A stretch of 64,000 nucleotides of DNA from NCBI GenBank assembly GCA_030180135.1, contig CM058233.1:57928500-57992499 (forward strand), given 5' to 3'. The stretch's first letter is position 1. Each line of letters opens with the position of its first letter. Positions 9,716-21,735 of this stretch are shown in pieces. The notes beneath the pieces are model-generated. The model searched no databases and was not told the DNA's origin. It saw only the letters and a list, made by a program, of their open reading frames with translations. Source of the DNA: Orychophragmus violaceus. Lineage: Eukaryota; Streptophyta; Magnoliopsida; Brassicales; Brassicaceae. Both the position numbers and the translations under genes were made by a program.

Positions 9716-12700
9716 CTAGTGGAAATACTTTTTGAGGTTGATGATGTTCCAAGGTCGTAGTTCGGGCTTCTGGGTTTCTACCGACTTGAGTCGGTAGACC
9801 CCGTCCTTCACGACGTCGGTGACCTGGTAAGGACCTTCCCATTTCGCTCCTAATTTTCCAGCGTGTTCTTCCTTTTTATGGTCGAACACTTTCCGCAAGA
9901 CGAGCTCTCCTACGTGAAACCTTCGAGTTTTGATTCGGGAATCATAGCAGCGAGCTGCGGCTTGTTGGTAATTCTGGAGTCGAGCTAATGCGAGGTTCCT
10001 TCTTTTGTCGACGAGGTCAGGCTCGTCAGTTATCATCTTGTTATTGAGTTCCTCTTATCATGGGCATTCTTCCTTGCGAATGCTTGACACGAGAATTTCA
10101 GATGGTACTACCGCCTCGATCCCGTAAGCCAGCGAGAAGGGAGTCTCGCCAGTGGATTTGCGGGGGGTAGTCCGGTAGGCCCAGAGTACGGCTGGGAGTT
10201 CGTCACTCCAGGTTGTTTTGCACTCGTTGAGCCTTTTCTTGAGACTGTTCATAATCGCTTTGTTAGCCGCTTCTGCTAGCCCGTTCCCTTGGGGGTAGCG
10301 TGGCGTTGAGTATGTCAGCTTTATGTTCCAAGTTCTGCAGAACTCTTTGAACGTGTTTGATATGAACTGAGATCCGTTATCGGTGACGATCTCGTGGGGT
10401 AGTCCATGTCGGCAAACGATGTTTCGCCAGACGAACTCCTTAACGTGAACGTCCTTAATTTTCTGGTATGACTCTGCTTCAATCCACTTGGTGAAGTAGT
10501 CCGTCATCACCAACAGGTGTGTGGCTTTCTTTTTGCCAGATGCGACCAGCGGTCCCACGATGTCCATTCCCCACCGCATGAATGGGTATGGTGATGAGAT
10601 AGAGGAGAGTTTCTCCGACGCTTGGTGGATAATTGGGGCATGTTTTTGGCATTTATCGCACTTGTTGGAGAAAGATTCGCATTCGGTGGCCATTGTCGGC
10701 CAATAGTAGCCTTGCCTTTTGATTCGCACGGCCAATGCTCGTCCTCCGGAATGGCTTCCGCAGGATCCGTCATGTGTTTGTGTAATCACGGCTAGGGCTT
10801 GCTTTTTGTCAAGGCATTTAAGGTAAGGTCCGCAGAGGCTCCTTTTAAAGAGCTCTCCTTGTGTGACACAGTACCTTGCACTCTGTGTTTTAAGTTTCCG
10901 CGCCTCCCATTTGTCGTCGGGAACTTCGCCGTTTGTGATGTATCGAATGATCGGAGTTCTCCAATCTTCGTCGTTGTTAGGCTCAGGTCCCTGACTAGTG
11001 GATGCGGTTTGAATTGGTCCGTCGGGGACATTCGCGACGTATACAGTGTTTCTAGGATCGGGATCATCATCAATCTCGATGATGTCGCTACTAGTGTCTC
11101 CGGGACACTCTTTGTGTTTGACATCGTCCTTCACAGCGGGCCCGTCCTCTTTCAAGGACAGAGCTTTGAGAGCTATGTCGATGCTTGGTTTTTCTATCCC
11201 TTCGACTGGTATGATCCTTTTGAGGTTAGGATCTGATGTCGATGCTAATGCGGCTAGCGCATCGGCTGCGGTGTTTTCACCTCGTGGGATTCGTGTTAGA
11301 TCGAAGAATTCGATCTGTTCGGCCAATGTATGGACTACCCGTAGGTATGCTTCCATTCGTTCGTCTTTGGCCTCGTAGTCGCCATGATATTGGCTCGTGA
11401 CTAGTTGAGAATCGCTGAAGGCGTTTACTTCCCGGGCTCCTATGGCTATCGCGAGTCTGAGCCCGGCTATTAACGCTTCATATTCTGCCTCGTTATTCGA
11501 TGCGGCGAAGCCCAATCTAAACGATTTTTCTAGTACTTCACCCGTTGGGGAGACTAATTTCACTCCGACTCCGGACCCTTGCCTTGAGGAAGCTCCATCG
11601 ACGTAGAGTTTCCATCTTTGGGCCAAAGTCGGGTCGAGTTCTATAGTCGGAGGGAGCTCGATTATGAAATCTGCCAGTACTTGTGCTTTTAGGCATGTTC
11701 GAGCTTTGTATTCAATGTCGTACTCGCTAAGTTCGTTAGCCCATTTGACCAATCGGCCTGATTGGCTCGGACTGTGAAGGATGGTTCTCAGTGGCTGAGA
11801 GGTCATCACTATGATCGAGTGCGATTGAAAATACGGTCGGAGTTTCCGAGCCGATGTTACTAGCGCTAAGGCGAGTTTTTCCATGGCGGGGTATCTGGTT
11901 TCAGCGTCGATCAAGGTCTTACTAATGTAATACACCGGCCGTTGTTCGTTTTGTTCCTCGCGAACCAGGACTCCGCTCACCGCTGCTGTCGAGACGGCTA
12001 AATAGAGGTAGAGGGGTTCTCCTTCTACTGGTTTTGCTAGTCTGGGTGGTTCGCTTAAGTAAGCTTTGAGCTGAGTGAATGCCTCTTCGCACTTTTCGTC
12101 CCAGAGGAACTTTTTGTTTGCTTTTAACAAGTGATAGAAGGGTAGACATTTATCAGTCGACCTTGAGATGAAGCGATTCAGAGCAGCTATTTTGCCGGTT
12201 AGGCGCTGGACTTCTCGCGTTGTTCTGGGAGATTTCATCTCTATGAACGTTGCGATCTGTTTGGGGTTCGCTTCGATCCCTCTTTCGGTCACCAAGTAAC
12301 CGAGGAACTCTCCTGAAGGGACCCCAAAGGTACATTTAGATGGGTTGAGTTTCATCCCATACTTATTAAGAATGGTAAAGCATTCTTTTAGTTGGGGGAT
12401 GTGATCCTCGTACGTGGAAGATTTTACCAGAATATCATCGATGTAGACTTCCATGGTTTTGCCTAGGAGTCCTGAAAACATCTTGTTGACGAGGCGCTGG
12501 TAAATCGCTCCTGCGTTTTTCAGTCCGAAGGGCATGACTTTGTAGCAGTACGTGCCTCGATCTGTTATGAACGAAGTCTTTTCTTGGTCTTCAGGGTTCA
12601 TCAATATTTGATTATACCCTGAGAACGCGTCCATAAAAGATTGTAGCTGATGTCTGGCGGTAGCTTTGACCAGTCGGTCGATGTGCGGGAGTGGGAAGCT

Positions 12701-13156
12701 GTCCTTTGGACATGCTTTGTTGAGATCCGTGAAGTCTACACAGACCCTCCACTTTCCGTTCTTTTTCTTAACCACCACGGGGTTCGCGAGCCAGTCGGGG
12801 TACTTGACCTCTCTGATCGATCCGATTTTTAATAACCGATCGACCTCGTCATTGACGGCTTTGGCCCGCTCAGGACCTAGTTTTCGACGCTTTTGTCTTA
12901 CCGGTTTGTAGGTTGGGTCGACATTCAGCTCGTGGCTGGTTACGTCGATATTGATCCCTTTCATGTCTGCTGAAGACCAGGCGAAGGAGTCGACGTTCTT
13001 TTTGAGAAAAGAGACCAGTTCGTTCTTAACCGGCTCTGATAGGTCGATTCCGATGGCAACGAGTCTTTCGGGATGAGCCTCGTCTATGCAGACCTGAGTC
13101 GTGAGGTCCTTTGGGGGTCCTATTTGACTGGGGTCGTTCGACCTTTTGGTCTGCAT
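9716..13156 (-). pseudogene. pol: Tat A1 pol: RT, RNase H, second RNase H, integrase
   Basis: Starts MQTKRSNDPSQIGPP. RT shows KKKNGKWRVCVDFTDLNKACP, the FSGYNQI block and YIDD (residues 238-241). A gypsy RNase H follows (LYLYLAVSTAAVSGVL, PVYYISKTL). Next comes a second, archaeal-type RNase H (LYVDGASSRQGSGVGV, NNEAEYEALIAGL, SDSQLV), and integrase with its zinc-binding region (CDKCQKH) and D-D-E (GMDIVGPL, VTDNGSQF, GNGLAEAANKAI). Two adjacent stops at 10055-10060 (TGA TAA, where A2 has CGA CAA) cut off the last 110 codons. No chromodomain is seen, as expected for Tat. It is in frame with gag-protease, separated by stops at 13184-13189. Confidence 0.9.
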
Positions 13157-13183
13157 GGTGGCGAGCTCCTCCTCTTTCTGTAA

Positions 13184-13189
13184 TTACTA
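13184..13189 (-). other. Decayed gag/pol stop context in Tat A1
   Basis: The minus strand reads TAG TAA TTA. A2 has TAG CAA TTA at the same place. A single C-to-T change turned the leaky stop context into tandem stops. Confidence 0.85.
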
Positions 13190-15969
13190 CGCAGGGGATT
13201 TCTCGATCTGCTTGTATCCGTTCATGTAGCAATGACGGGAAATCTTTTGACTTCCGTAAATGGTTTTGATCCCTTTGGGAGTCGGGAACTTTACGCATTG
13301 GTGGTAGGTCGATGGTACCGCTTTCATGTCGTATATCCATGGTCGACCTAGGATTGCGTTATAGGGAGCTGGCCGATCTACTATGACGAACTCTGTCATT
13401 CTCCGAACTCCTACAGCAATTACTGGGGCGAAGACAGAGCCCATCGAGTATGTCGTCTCGCCAGCGAAACCTACTAGTGGTGTCTTTTCTTCCACAATCT
13501 CGGAGTCGTTGAAGTCCATCTTTTTGAACGCGTCGTAAAAGAGGACATCTACCGAACTTCCTGTGTCAATCATTATCCTTGAGAGTTCGACATCTCCCAC
13601 TACTAGACAAACGAGGAGGGCGTCGCCGTGTGGTTTGTCGAGATTACTTGTCTCGCTCTCGTAGAAAATGATTTCGTGGTCTGGACCCAACATTGGGGTT
13701 TTCCCCCCTCTGTCGGTCTCGACTCTTCTTTGAAGAGCTTTGATCGAATTGACCGAGTCGCGGCAAAGCTTGGAGCCACCGAAGATGAAGTCGATTCGTT
13801 TAGGGGGTATATCCCGTACACCCCCCCCCCCCCCCCCGCGCAGAGACGAGGGAGATTGATTCTTGAGCGTAAACTTTTGGCAGGAGCCGGAGGCGGGGAT
13901 AGCGCCGAACCTCCCGGAGTGCCGCTCAGGTTAAGCTCGCCGAGGATGAACTTGACTCGCTTCCACGACCCTTGAGGGAGTGTTTCGGGAGATTCCGGCT
14001 CTTTTGACCGTTCCCGTTTGTTCTGAGAGTGCTTTTTGGAGTTCGACTCCTTGGTCTGTTTGTTTTCCTTTTTGTCGGACAGAGTCTCCTCCTCGACTTC
14101 AGAGTCTTTTTTGCTTTCGGACTCTTGTTTTTAAGCCTCTGCTTTAACTCGAGTATAGCAATCCTCGGTCGAGTGTCCTCTTTTATTGTGGAAATCACAG
14201 AATTTTTCCTTGTCGAACTCGAATTTCTTCGAGCTCTTTGGGCTCTCGACCGCGTTGACATTCCCTGATTTAAGGGAATCCTTTTTCGAGTTCGAATTCT
14301 GTGAGCCCGACGGGTTCCTTTCTTTCCGGTGTTTTTCCCTGAGGGCCGTGGTTTCGTCCTCGAGGCGAGCAAAGGACGATGCGCGATGGAGGGCTTCATC
14401 GAGCGTTTGAGGTTCGCGGACTGTTATTTCCTCGCGGAATCTGGTTGAGAACCATAGTCCTCGTCTCAATGCTTCTATAGCTACCTTGTCTCGTGGGTTC
14501 GCGATTTTGGATTTTATTTTCTTAAATCGGTCGATGTACGAGTGAAGTGTTTCGTCGGGTTTTTGAGAGACGCCAAATAGGGCTGCCTCAGTAGTCTTTT
14601 CCTCGATGAAAACGGAGTGTTGCTTGAGGAAAGCCGTCATGAACTGGGTGAAGTTGTCAATGGACCTTTCTTCCAGTCCGGCAAACCATTCTAGGGCAGA
14701 GCCTGATAGGTTTTCTGCGAAGAGCCTGCAGAAGGCTGGCTCCCTCTCCTCATCGGTAAGGTACACCCTTGCCATCGCTAGTCGGAATGCCCTGATGTGG
14801 GCTTTCGGGTCTGATTTCCCAGAGAATTCTGGAAACTTAGTTTTCTTGATCTCTCGGATCCTTGCAAATGCAATCCGATCTGTGAACGGCGTTTGTTGTG
14901 TTTCTTCGATCACTCGATCGATGTCAGAAGCCGCGCTCGTCGCCATGTGAACTTTCGAGCTCAGACTGTTGAACTAGGCTTTAGCCTGCTCAATGTATTG
15001 TCTAAGCATATCGTGTTCATCGCCCTCTGCAGGTGCGAACTGGACTTGTGCCTGACCTGACGTTTGTTCCGGAAAAATGGGGTCGAGGAGATCGATCGTT
15101 GGGATCGACCTCGTCTGATCGACCTGGGGCGTTCAAAACTGAACTGAGTTTGATCCGTTAAGGAGTCCCGAGCTCGAGGCGAAGGCAGAACCTCCTAGTT
15201 GCCTCGGTCGGATGTTAGAGTTACTCGAGAAAGGTGGTGGCCCGGGTAATGGTCGGTTTCTTGATCCGGTTGGATCTGTGACCATTGAACTCGCACCAAA
15301 TGGGGTCGGTATCGTGGTAGGGGTCATTGTAGGGCGGAAGCCGCTATTTGACGTATTACCGAAATTTCCCGACGTTGCCGGAGGAGTTACTACCTGGGAG
15401 AAGTCCAAGCGGCTACACGGTGGAGGACTTATGGGAGTTCGCGTTGGTCCGCCCCCTTGGCTTTGACTGGCGAGCTCTTCAAGACGGGCGTTCAGGCGCC
15501 GCTCTTGTTCCTCGAGCTGCGCTGCCAGAGAACGGTTCGCGATCTCTTGGGCCCTTACGCTTGCCTCGTTGTTTCTCGTTCGATCTACCAACAGGCTTAA
15601 CATCGAACGGATCTCGGCAAGATCGCTTGGCCCTTGTCTCTGTGGAGCAGAAGGTAGTGGTGAATTGGGTCTGGTTACTCCAAATCCCCCTCCTGGGGTG
15701 GGTATTGAGTCATTTCTCATCCACACCCAGTTTCTGCTCGGATGATTAGTTCCTGACAAAACATTTGTCGGAGTCTTGCTCGTCGCGATTGTTTGAGCGA
15801 CGGAGCCGGCTGGTGCCGAGGTCGTGGAGACTGAGGCAGAGCTCGTCAACACGCCGTCGGTCTGACCCATGTTTCTTACCCCGGTAGTGTTCTGAGGAAC
15901 GTTGTCGACCGTTTGAGGGCGGTCAACTGGTGGTGTGGCGCTGGGAGAGCCAGTTTGGTCGGGATTCAT
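13187..15969 (-). pseudogene. gag: Tat A1 gag-protease, broken
   Basis: Starts MNPDQTGSPSATPPVDRPQ as in A2. The Gag core (FAGLEERSIDNFTQFMTAFL) is followed by a zinc-knuckle-like CDFHNKRGHSTEDC and then an aspartic protease with IDTGSSVDVLFYD. Stops at 15133-15135 (TGA for CGA) and 14131-14133 (TAA for CAA) interrupt it. A run of 17 C at 13821-13837, against 11 C in A2 plus a 2-nt change beside it, shifts the frame. A2 shows the intact arrangement. Confidence 0.88.
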
Positions 15970-16025
15970 CTCGATCTATCGGATCTAGGATCTGATTCTT
16001 AAGATAGGAAAGGCTATAGAATGTC

Positions 16026-16043
16026 CCCACAGTCAGCGCCAAA
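16026..16043 (-). other. Tat A1 primer-binding site
   Basis: Minus strand TGGCGCTGACTGTGGGGA next to the 5' LTR. A2 has TGGCGCCGACTGTGGGGA, so one base differs. The start TGGCGCC is shared with Athila but the rest differs, indicating a different tRNA primer. Confidence 0.75.
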
Positions 16044-16581
16044 TGTGAGATCCGGGATTCACACTAAGAATTTGTATTCGTGGATTTGGACTTTTGGATA
16101 TAGAAATGGTATAGTTTCCTATGAATCAAAGACTTTATTGAGATTGATCGTCGAGATAGAACAAACACAGTCGAGAAGAGAGTACAAAATATAAGATCGA
16201 GCTATCTAATCGAAGTGTTCTTAGCCTAGGTTGGAATATCTTTAATGGGTCACCACTTCTCTTCTTAAATAGTCTCGACTCTGATCTCTTTGTCCCGATA
16301 TTTCGGCCTCGTCATCGTAACGATCTCCGAGATTTATGTGGATCAGTTGAAGTGGCGAAGACCGAGTCGCTCTATCTCCACGTCATCTTCTGCCGAGCTC
16401 GAGCTCGATTGTCTCCGGCTTCGGCATCGTCTGGGCCTTGCCAGGGCGTTTGTTTCGCTTGGGCCCATCGAAGGAGTCGGCTCTTTTGTCTGTCTTTGAT
16501 TCTGGAATGGGCTCGTAATTATGGGCCTCTGTCTTGTCTGTTAATGGGCCGGATTTCCTAGAGGGAAATCCAGTACCAACA
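16044..16581 (-). repeat. Tat A1 5' LTR
   Basis: 538 bp partner of 5467-6004, followed by the target duplication ATACC at 16582-16586. Confidence 0.93.
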
Positions 16582-16586
16582 ATACC

Positions 16587-17995
16587 TATCAATGAAGCTC
16601 ATGCAGGCCCATAGCTAAAACTTCAAGGGGGTGGTAATGCGCAACCTAATGCACCGCCGGTTGGGAGAACTCTTGCTGATTAAATAGCCTGATAAATTCT
16701 ATGCTAACAGGTCTGCGATTGTACCTCCTCCCATCCAAAGGAATGAATTTGAGCTGAAGACTTCCTACTACACTCTTGTGGGACAACATCTTTCTCATGG
16801 ACACGCACATGAGCATCCCATAGACCATATTGAGAAGTATGAGTCATTGCTCACAGGGGTGAAGTACAGTAGCGTGAGCTATGACTTCTTGCACTGTAAT
16901 CTTTTCGAACACTCTCTTGGAGGAGAAGTTGCAAATTGGCTTAAGCTGATTCCACCTGGGACTCTGAATACCTGGGATGCAGTTAAGAGGAAGTTCCTCA
17001 TACACTTTTATGATGATGCTAGATCTGATTAGCTAAGATAGGAGCTTCAAGAGTTCCATAAGGGACCTACAGAGCCTCTTAAGCCGCGTGGGTGAGGTTT
17101 AATGTACCAGAGATACTGCCCTCATCATGGTTTCTCTAAAGTACAGCTGCTAGGCATTTTCTCCAGAGGTGTTGTTTTGTGGTATCAGATGGCTTTGGAT
17201 GCTGTTAGCAATGACAACTTAAATACCAAATCTCCAGAGCAAGCTAAGGAGCTGATTGAGAACTTGGTGTATAGCAGTAGCACTAAGAATGTTGATTTTG
17301 TGAGGAAGAAATCATGAGGAAAAGGTGATCGCTCGCATATAGCAGAGATGAGGAACAAGATTGATTTTGTCCACAGCCTTCTGATTGGGTAAAAGAATGT
17401 CCATTTTGCTCAAGATGTTGAGGTATTTGATGCTGAGGAATGTTGTGAAGAAGAAGATGTGAACTACATCATTGGGACTGGTTTTCAGGGTAACTGATTT
17501 GGAAATCAGCAGGGTAACAGCTCTACACTGGTAATGGTCAGAGGAGCTCTTTCAAAAGCAATCAAAACTCTTCTAGATTTGTCTAAAAAACCTGCTTTTC
17601 TAAAGCCTTTTCAGCAAAGGACTTATGGAGCTTCCTCCTACCAGACACTTCTTGCACCTACACATGCAAATATATTGGAAGTTATGATGGATCAATTACT
17701 TGAGGAACAAACAAAGACTACAGTGGACTTCAACATGAAGATAGATGCGCTTTGCACTAATCTGAATGGGAAGTTTGAGTCTTTGTGCACACATGTGAAA
17801 CAGTTGGATACTCAGGTTGCACAGATTGCTGGAGCTGTTAAGAGGCAAGATGGATTCCTTCCTGGAAGGACATATGCCAATCCTAAGCATCGTGCAATGC
17901 GATAACATTAAGGAGTGGGACAGAGCTGCAAAATGTTTCAATAAAGCCCCTGAATTCTAAAGAACTCGTGGAGTTAGAAGAATTGGAAGAAGAAT
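16587..17995 (+). pseudogene. Athila D gag, 3' part
   Basis: Resumes the reading interrupted at 5466. Recognisable blocks shared with B1 and C1 are the HPIDHIEKYESLLTGVKY region, NTWDAVKRKFLIHFYDDARSD (16970-17032), the YCPHHGFSKVQLL segment, and the C-terminal region KIDALCTNLNGKFESL and ahead to the GFLPG segment. Many stops (for example the TAG after DARSD, and TAA/TGA codons near 17293 and 17390) destroy it. It ends before the gag/protease spacer containing near-palindromes at 18039-18147. Confidence 0.82.
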
Positions 17996-18038
17996 AGGAT
18001 GTTCTCGAGAGGGTATTTTTGGGCGACGTTAACCCTCA

Positions 18039-18147
18039 GTGTCGACCGACACTAACTTCTTTGAGATCCCGTGACGAACAGAAATCGACTAACATCAAAG
18101 GAAAATCGGCCGATGTAGATCTACATCAAACAAACGTCGGTCGACAT
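18039..18147. promoter_or_regulatory. Near-palindrome module at Athila D gag/PR junction
   Basis: GTGTCGACCGACAC at 18039, then a TGACGAACAGAAATCGAC core, then ATGTAGATCTACAT at 18113 and ACGTCGGTCGACAT at 18134, the last two 21 bp apart. Confidence 0.7.
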
Positions 18148-18179
18148 CAAGCTCGTACAGGGTTTGATGCTGTGAAAAC

Positions 18180-18972
18180 AACCCTTGTTGCTGATGGGAA
18201 GGTTTATAAACCCAAGGTACCCTTCTCAAGGAACCACAAGAAGTCTAAGTTTGAGCGATATGAATCTAGATACAAATTTTTGCTGAAAAAGCTCACTCGT
18301 CCAGTGCCATTGATTGATGCTATCAACACTACTTCAATGGTGAAGAGATGCTTCAAACAGATGCTGTTTTCTGATATGGATGATGAGGAATTTGTAATGA
18401 TGATCAGTGAGGTCTGTAGTGTTGTAATCCGGAACAGAATTCCACAGAAACTGAAGGACCCATGAAGCTTTGTCTTTAACTGTACTATCTTTATAGATAG
18501 GTTTGATAGATCGTTATGTGATCTGGGATTGAGCGTCAATCTGATGCCTTATTCTGTTGCTAAGCGGATGGGGATGACAGACTTTGCAGCTACTAGGATC
18601 TCTCTGATTCTAGCTGGTCTTTCTATCAGGATTCCAGAGGGTTTTTTGGAGGATGTAACAGTGAAGATTGGTGGATGTGTGATTCCTACAGATTTTATAG
18701 TCTTGCAGTACAATGATGAGCCTAAAAATCCTCTTATCCTGGACAGACCATTCCTGGCTACAGCTGGTGCAATCATTGATGTAAAACAAGGAAAGATTGG
18801 ACTGAATGTGGTTTATCTGGTGATGAATTTCGACATGGATAAGCTGATGAGACACCCTACGATTGATGGACAGACGTTCTATGTGGACACATTGGACAAT
18901 CTGGCTGCAGAGTTTTTGAATCAGATGCATCCGGCAGATCCTTTGGAGCGCGCTTTGATGGGTATTGATTAG
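18180..18972 (+). pseudogene. Athila D protease region
   Basis: Collinear with the start of the B1 pol frame: KVYKPKVPFSRN, PLIDAINTTSMVKRC, then CDLGLSVNLMPYSVAKRMGM, where B1 has CDLGSSVNLMPYS. The catalytic D-x-G is retained but the following serine is leucine. A TGA at 18463-18465 (KDP then stop) breaks the frame upstream of the active site. It continues through PLILDRPFLATAGAIIDVKQ and IDGQTFYVDTL to a TAG at 18970. Confidence 0.8.
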
Positions 18973-18975
18973 GGT

Positions 18976-20283
18976 TTGGAGATTCAGGATAGAACTACTG
19001 TTGGGTATTTCAGACTGATGGACGCTGGTGAGCAGGTGATGCAGTTGATAGCTCAGGAGGATCTGGTTGGCACTTCACAGAAAGCTGCAACACTTGAAGA
19101 TTTGAGTGAGGAAAAAACTCCAAATATTGAGCTGAAACAACTACCATCAGGCCTTAAATATGCATTTCTTGGTTAGAATTTTACTTATCCTGTTATTATT
19201 AATGCTTATTTGAATAACGCAGAACTCACCCTCATGCTAAGTAAGTTGCGCAAGCATCGCAAAGCTCTTGGCTATTCTCTTGATGATATTTCAGGTATCT
19301 CTTCAGACTTGTGCATGCATAGGATACACCTTGAGGGTGAGAGTATGTCATCAATTGAGAACCAGAGGCGTATGAATCCGAACCTGAAAGAAGTGTTGAA
19401 GAAGGAGATCATGAAGATGCTACATGTTGAGATCATCTATCTTTTTTCAGACAGTGATTGGGTCAGTCCAGTTCATGTGGTTCCTAAGAAAGGAGGAGTC
19501 ACAGTGATGAAGAATGATAAGGATGATTTGATTCTTACACGGACAATCACTGGTCACATGATGTGCATTGAATACTAAAAGTTTAATGCAGCCACCTGAA
19601 AGGCTCCCTTTCTGCTACCTTTCGTTGACCAGATGCTGGAAAGGTTGGTAAATCATCCATAGTACTGCTTTTTGGATAGTTATTCTGGTTTCTTTCAGAT
19701 CCCTATTCATCCAGGGGATCAGGAGAAGACCATTTTTACATGTCTCTATGGTACTTTTGCATATCGCACAAAGCCATTTAGATTGTGTAATGCTCATGCG
19801 ACCTTCCAGAGATGCCTGGCGTCTATCTTCACAGACATGATTGAGGACTTCAGGGAGGTCCTTATGGAAGATTTCTCTGTCTACGGATCGTCCTACAACA
19901 CTTGTATGAATAATCTGTGTAAAGTGCTGCCTAGATGCGAGGAAAATCACTTTGTTCTAAATTGGGAGAAGTGTCATTTTATGGTTAGAGATGGCATTGT
20001 ACTTGGGCACAGAGTATCTGAGGCAGGGATTGAGGTTGATCGAGCTAAGATCGAGGTGATGACAGGGCTGCAGGCACCGGATTCAGTTAAGGGAGTGAAG
20101 AGTTTTCTTGGACATGCTAGATTTTACAGGAGGTTTATCATGGACTTTAGCAAGATAGATAGACCACTCACTGCACTTCTCTACAAAGATGTGAAGTTTG
20201 AGTTCACAGATGAGTGTTATTCTGCATTTCAGGAACTGAAACAGGCCTTTATCTCTGCTCCAATTGTGCAACCTCCAGACTAG
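18976..20283 (+). pseudogene. Athila D reverse transcriptase
   Basis: Matches the RT of B1 with stops: the PR/RT linker IELKQLPSGLKYAFLG (about 19125), SDSDWVSPVHVVPKKGGVTV, then the DSYSGFFQIPIHPGDQEKT block and MEDFSVYG. The active-site motif is LMEDF where B1 has FMDD, so the catalytic aspartate pair is damaged. LGHRVSEAGIEVDRAKIEVM and FYRRFIMDFSKI follow. Stops at 19174, 19576 and 20281 among others make it non-functional. Confidence 0.85.
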
Positions 20284-20757
20284 GATTTACCATTCGAGGT
20301 AATATGTGATCCTAGTGACTACGTATTAGGAGTTGTACTTGGCCAGAGGAAAGATAAGAAGCTTCATGCTATCTACTATGCTAGTAGAACTCTTGATGAT
20401 GCGCACAGAAACTATGAAACAACTGAGAAGGAGTTCCTAAAAATTGTCTTTGCCTTTGAGAAATTTCATCCATATCTGATTGGATCTAAGGTGATTGTGC
20501 ACACAGACCATTCTGCACTTAAATATTTGATGCATAAGAAGGATGCTAAGCCAAGGTTGTTTCGATGGATTCTACTTCTCCAAGAGTTTGATATCGAAGT
20601 GAAAGATAAGAAAGGTGTGGAAAATGGTGTAGCTGATCATCTCTCACGGATCAGGATTGGTGAAGACGTTTCTTTAAGTGATTTTCTATCTAAAGAGAAC
20701 ATCTACATGGTTGAGACAGGTTTTCAGACGGAATATGCAGGAATCATGCATTCTGCA
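20284..20757 (+). pseudogene. Athila D RNase H
   Basis: Reads the LPFEVICDPSDYVLGVVLGQ block, HAIYYASRTLDDAHRNYETT, KVIVHTDHSALKYLMHKKDA and ENGVADHLSRIR. The first catalytic Asp survives in CDPSDY. It ends at a TGA just before the near-palindrome cluster. Confidence 0.8.
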
Positions 20758-20772
20758 TGAGTCTCAGAACTA

Positions 20773-20905
20773 GAGACGGTCGACATCCATTCAACGTCGG
20801 TCGACATTAGACTCGAAAGCACGGGCAGAAATCGACTACGGTCGACATCCATCGACCAATTGGGGTTGACGTCGACCGAAATTAACTCTAGTGTCGTCAA
20901 CATCA
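20773..20905. promoter_or_regulatory. Near-palindrome module at Athila D RNH/IN junction
   Basis: Copies start at about 20773 and 20794 (21 bp apart), then 20869 and 20891 (22 bp). Between them lies TCGAAAGCACGGGCAGAAAT, the core also seen in B1 and C1 modules. Confidence 0.7.
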
Positions 20906-20912
20906 ACTGCAG

Positions 20913-21731
20913 ATGAGCACAAAATTTTCAGATGGTCAACTTGACATGTTTATAGCTGAATTTTCCCTAGGTTATCTCTCTAATAGACCACAGTATGCTG
21001 ATATAGCTAATTACCTTGCAGCAGAGGATGAGCCTGGAGTCTTTAAGGGTTATGCGAAGAAGAAATTTCTTCGAGAAATCAGGCGTTACTATTGGGATGA
21101 GCCCTATTTATACAAGCATTGCTCTAATGGTATCTATAGATGTTGAATCACCGAGTCTGAAGTTGAGAATGTGATGCATCACTGACATGGTTCTGAGTAT
21201 GCTGGACACTTTGCTATATTCAAGAAAGAGTCCAAAGTCCTTTAAGCAGGCTTCTGGTGACCTACAATGTTTAAGGATGCTCAGTTATTTGTCTCGCAGT
21301 GTTATGTATGTCAGAGGAGAGGGAAGATTAGCAAGAGACTTGAGATGCCACATTATTTCATCTTGGAAGTTGAAGTCTTTGACTGTCGGGGCATCGATTT
21401 CATAGGACCATTCTCATCTTCCAATGGGAATAAGTATATCTTTGTTGCTTTGGATTATGTATCTAAGTGGGTTGAAGCGATTGTTAATCCAACCAATGAC
21501 TCTTCGGTAATTCTTAAGTTGTTTAAGACTATCATCTTCCCCAGATTTGGAGTGCCTAGGATTGTGATAAGTGATGGTGGTTCTCACTTCATCGACAAGG
21601 TCTTCGAGAAGCTGCTGAAAAAGCATGGTGTAAATCATCGTGTGGCTACTCCAGATCACCCTCAGACTAGTGGACAGATTGAGGTATCCAATAGATATAT
21701 CAAGGAGATTCTAAAAAAGAAAGTGGGAAAG
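20913..21731 (+). pseudogene. Athila D integrase, 5' part
   Basis: Begins near DMFIAEFSLGYLSNRPQYAD, with YYWDEPYLYKHC and zinc-binding C-V-C-Q-R-R. The catalytic core shows GIDFIGPFSSSNGNKY, VISDGGSHF and QIEVSNRYIKEIL. Stops include a TGA at 21145. The frame is cut at 21732 by the CACTA-like insertion and resumes at 27318. Confidence 0.85.
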
Positions 21732-21735
21732 ACTA

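Larger units (their letters stand above)
5467..16581 (-). mobile_element. Tat-lineage Ty3/gypsy element A1
   Basis: Complete 11.1-kb insertion flanked by the perfect duplication ATACC (5462-5466 and 16582-16586). LTRs are 5467-6004 and 16044-16581, both 538 bp with about 13 differences by eye (roughly 2.4 percent). Order on the minus strand: 5' LTR, PBS, gag-protease, pol (RT, RNase H, second archaeal-type RNase H, integrase), spacer, an antisense gene on the plus strand, PPT, 3' LTR. Two RNase H domains and an antisense extra ORF are hallmarks of the Tat clade. Several stops, mostly C-to-T, make it non-functional. Confidence 0.93.

Noticed and set aside
10799..11378. Plus-strand open frames of 145 and 110 codons (also 37779-38358 in A2)
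   Set aside because: Antisense shadows of Tat pol; conserved only because pol is conserved.
14029..14950. Plus-strand frames opposite Tat gag (79, 74 and 114 codons)
   Set aside because: Shadows of gag with biased composition; no independent evidence.
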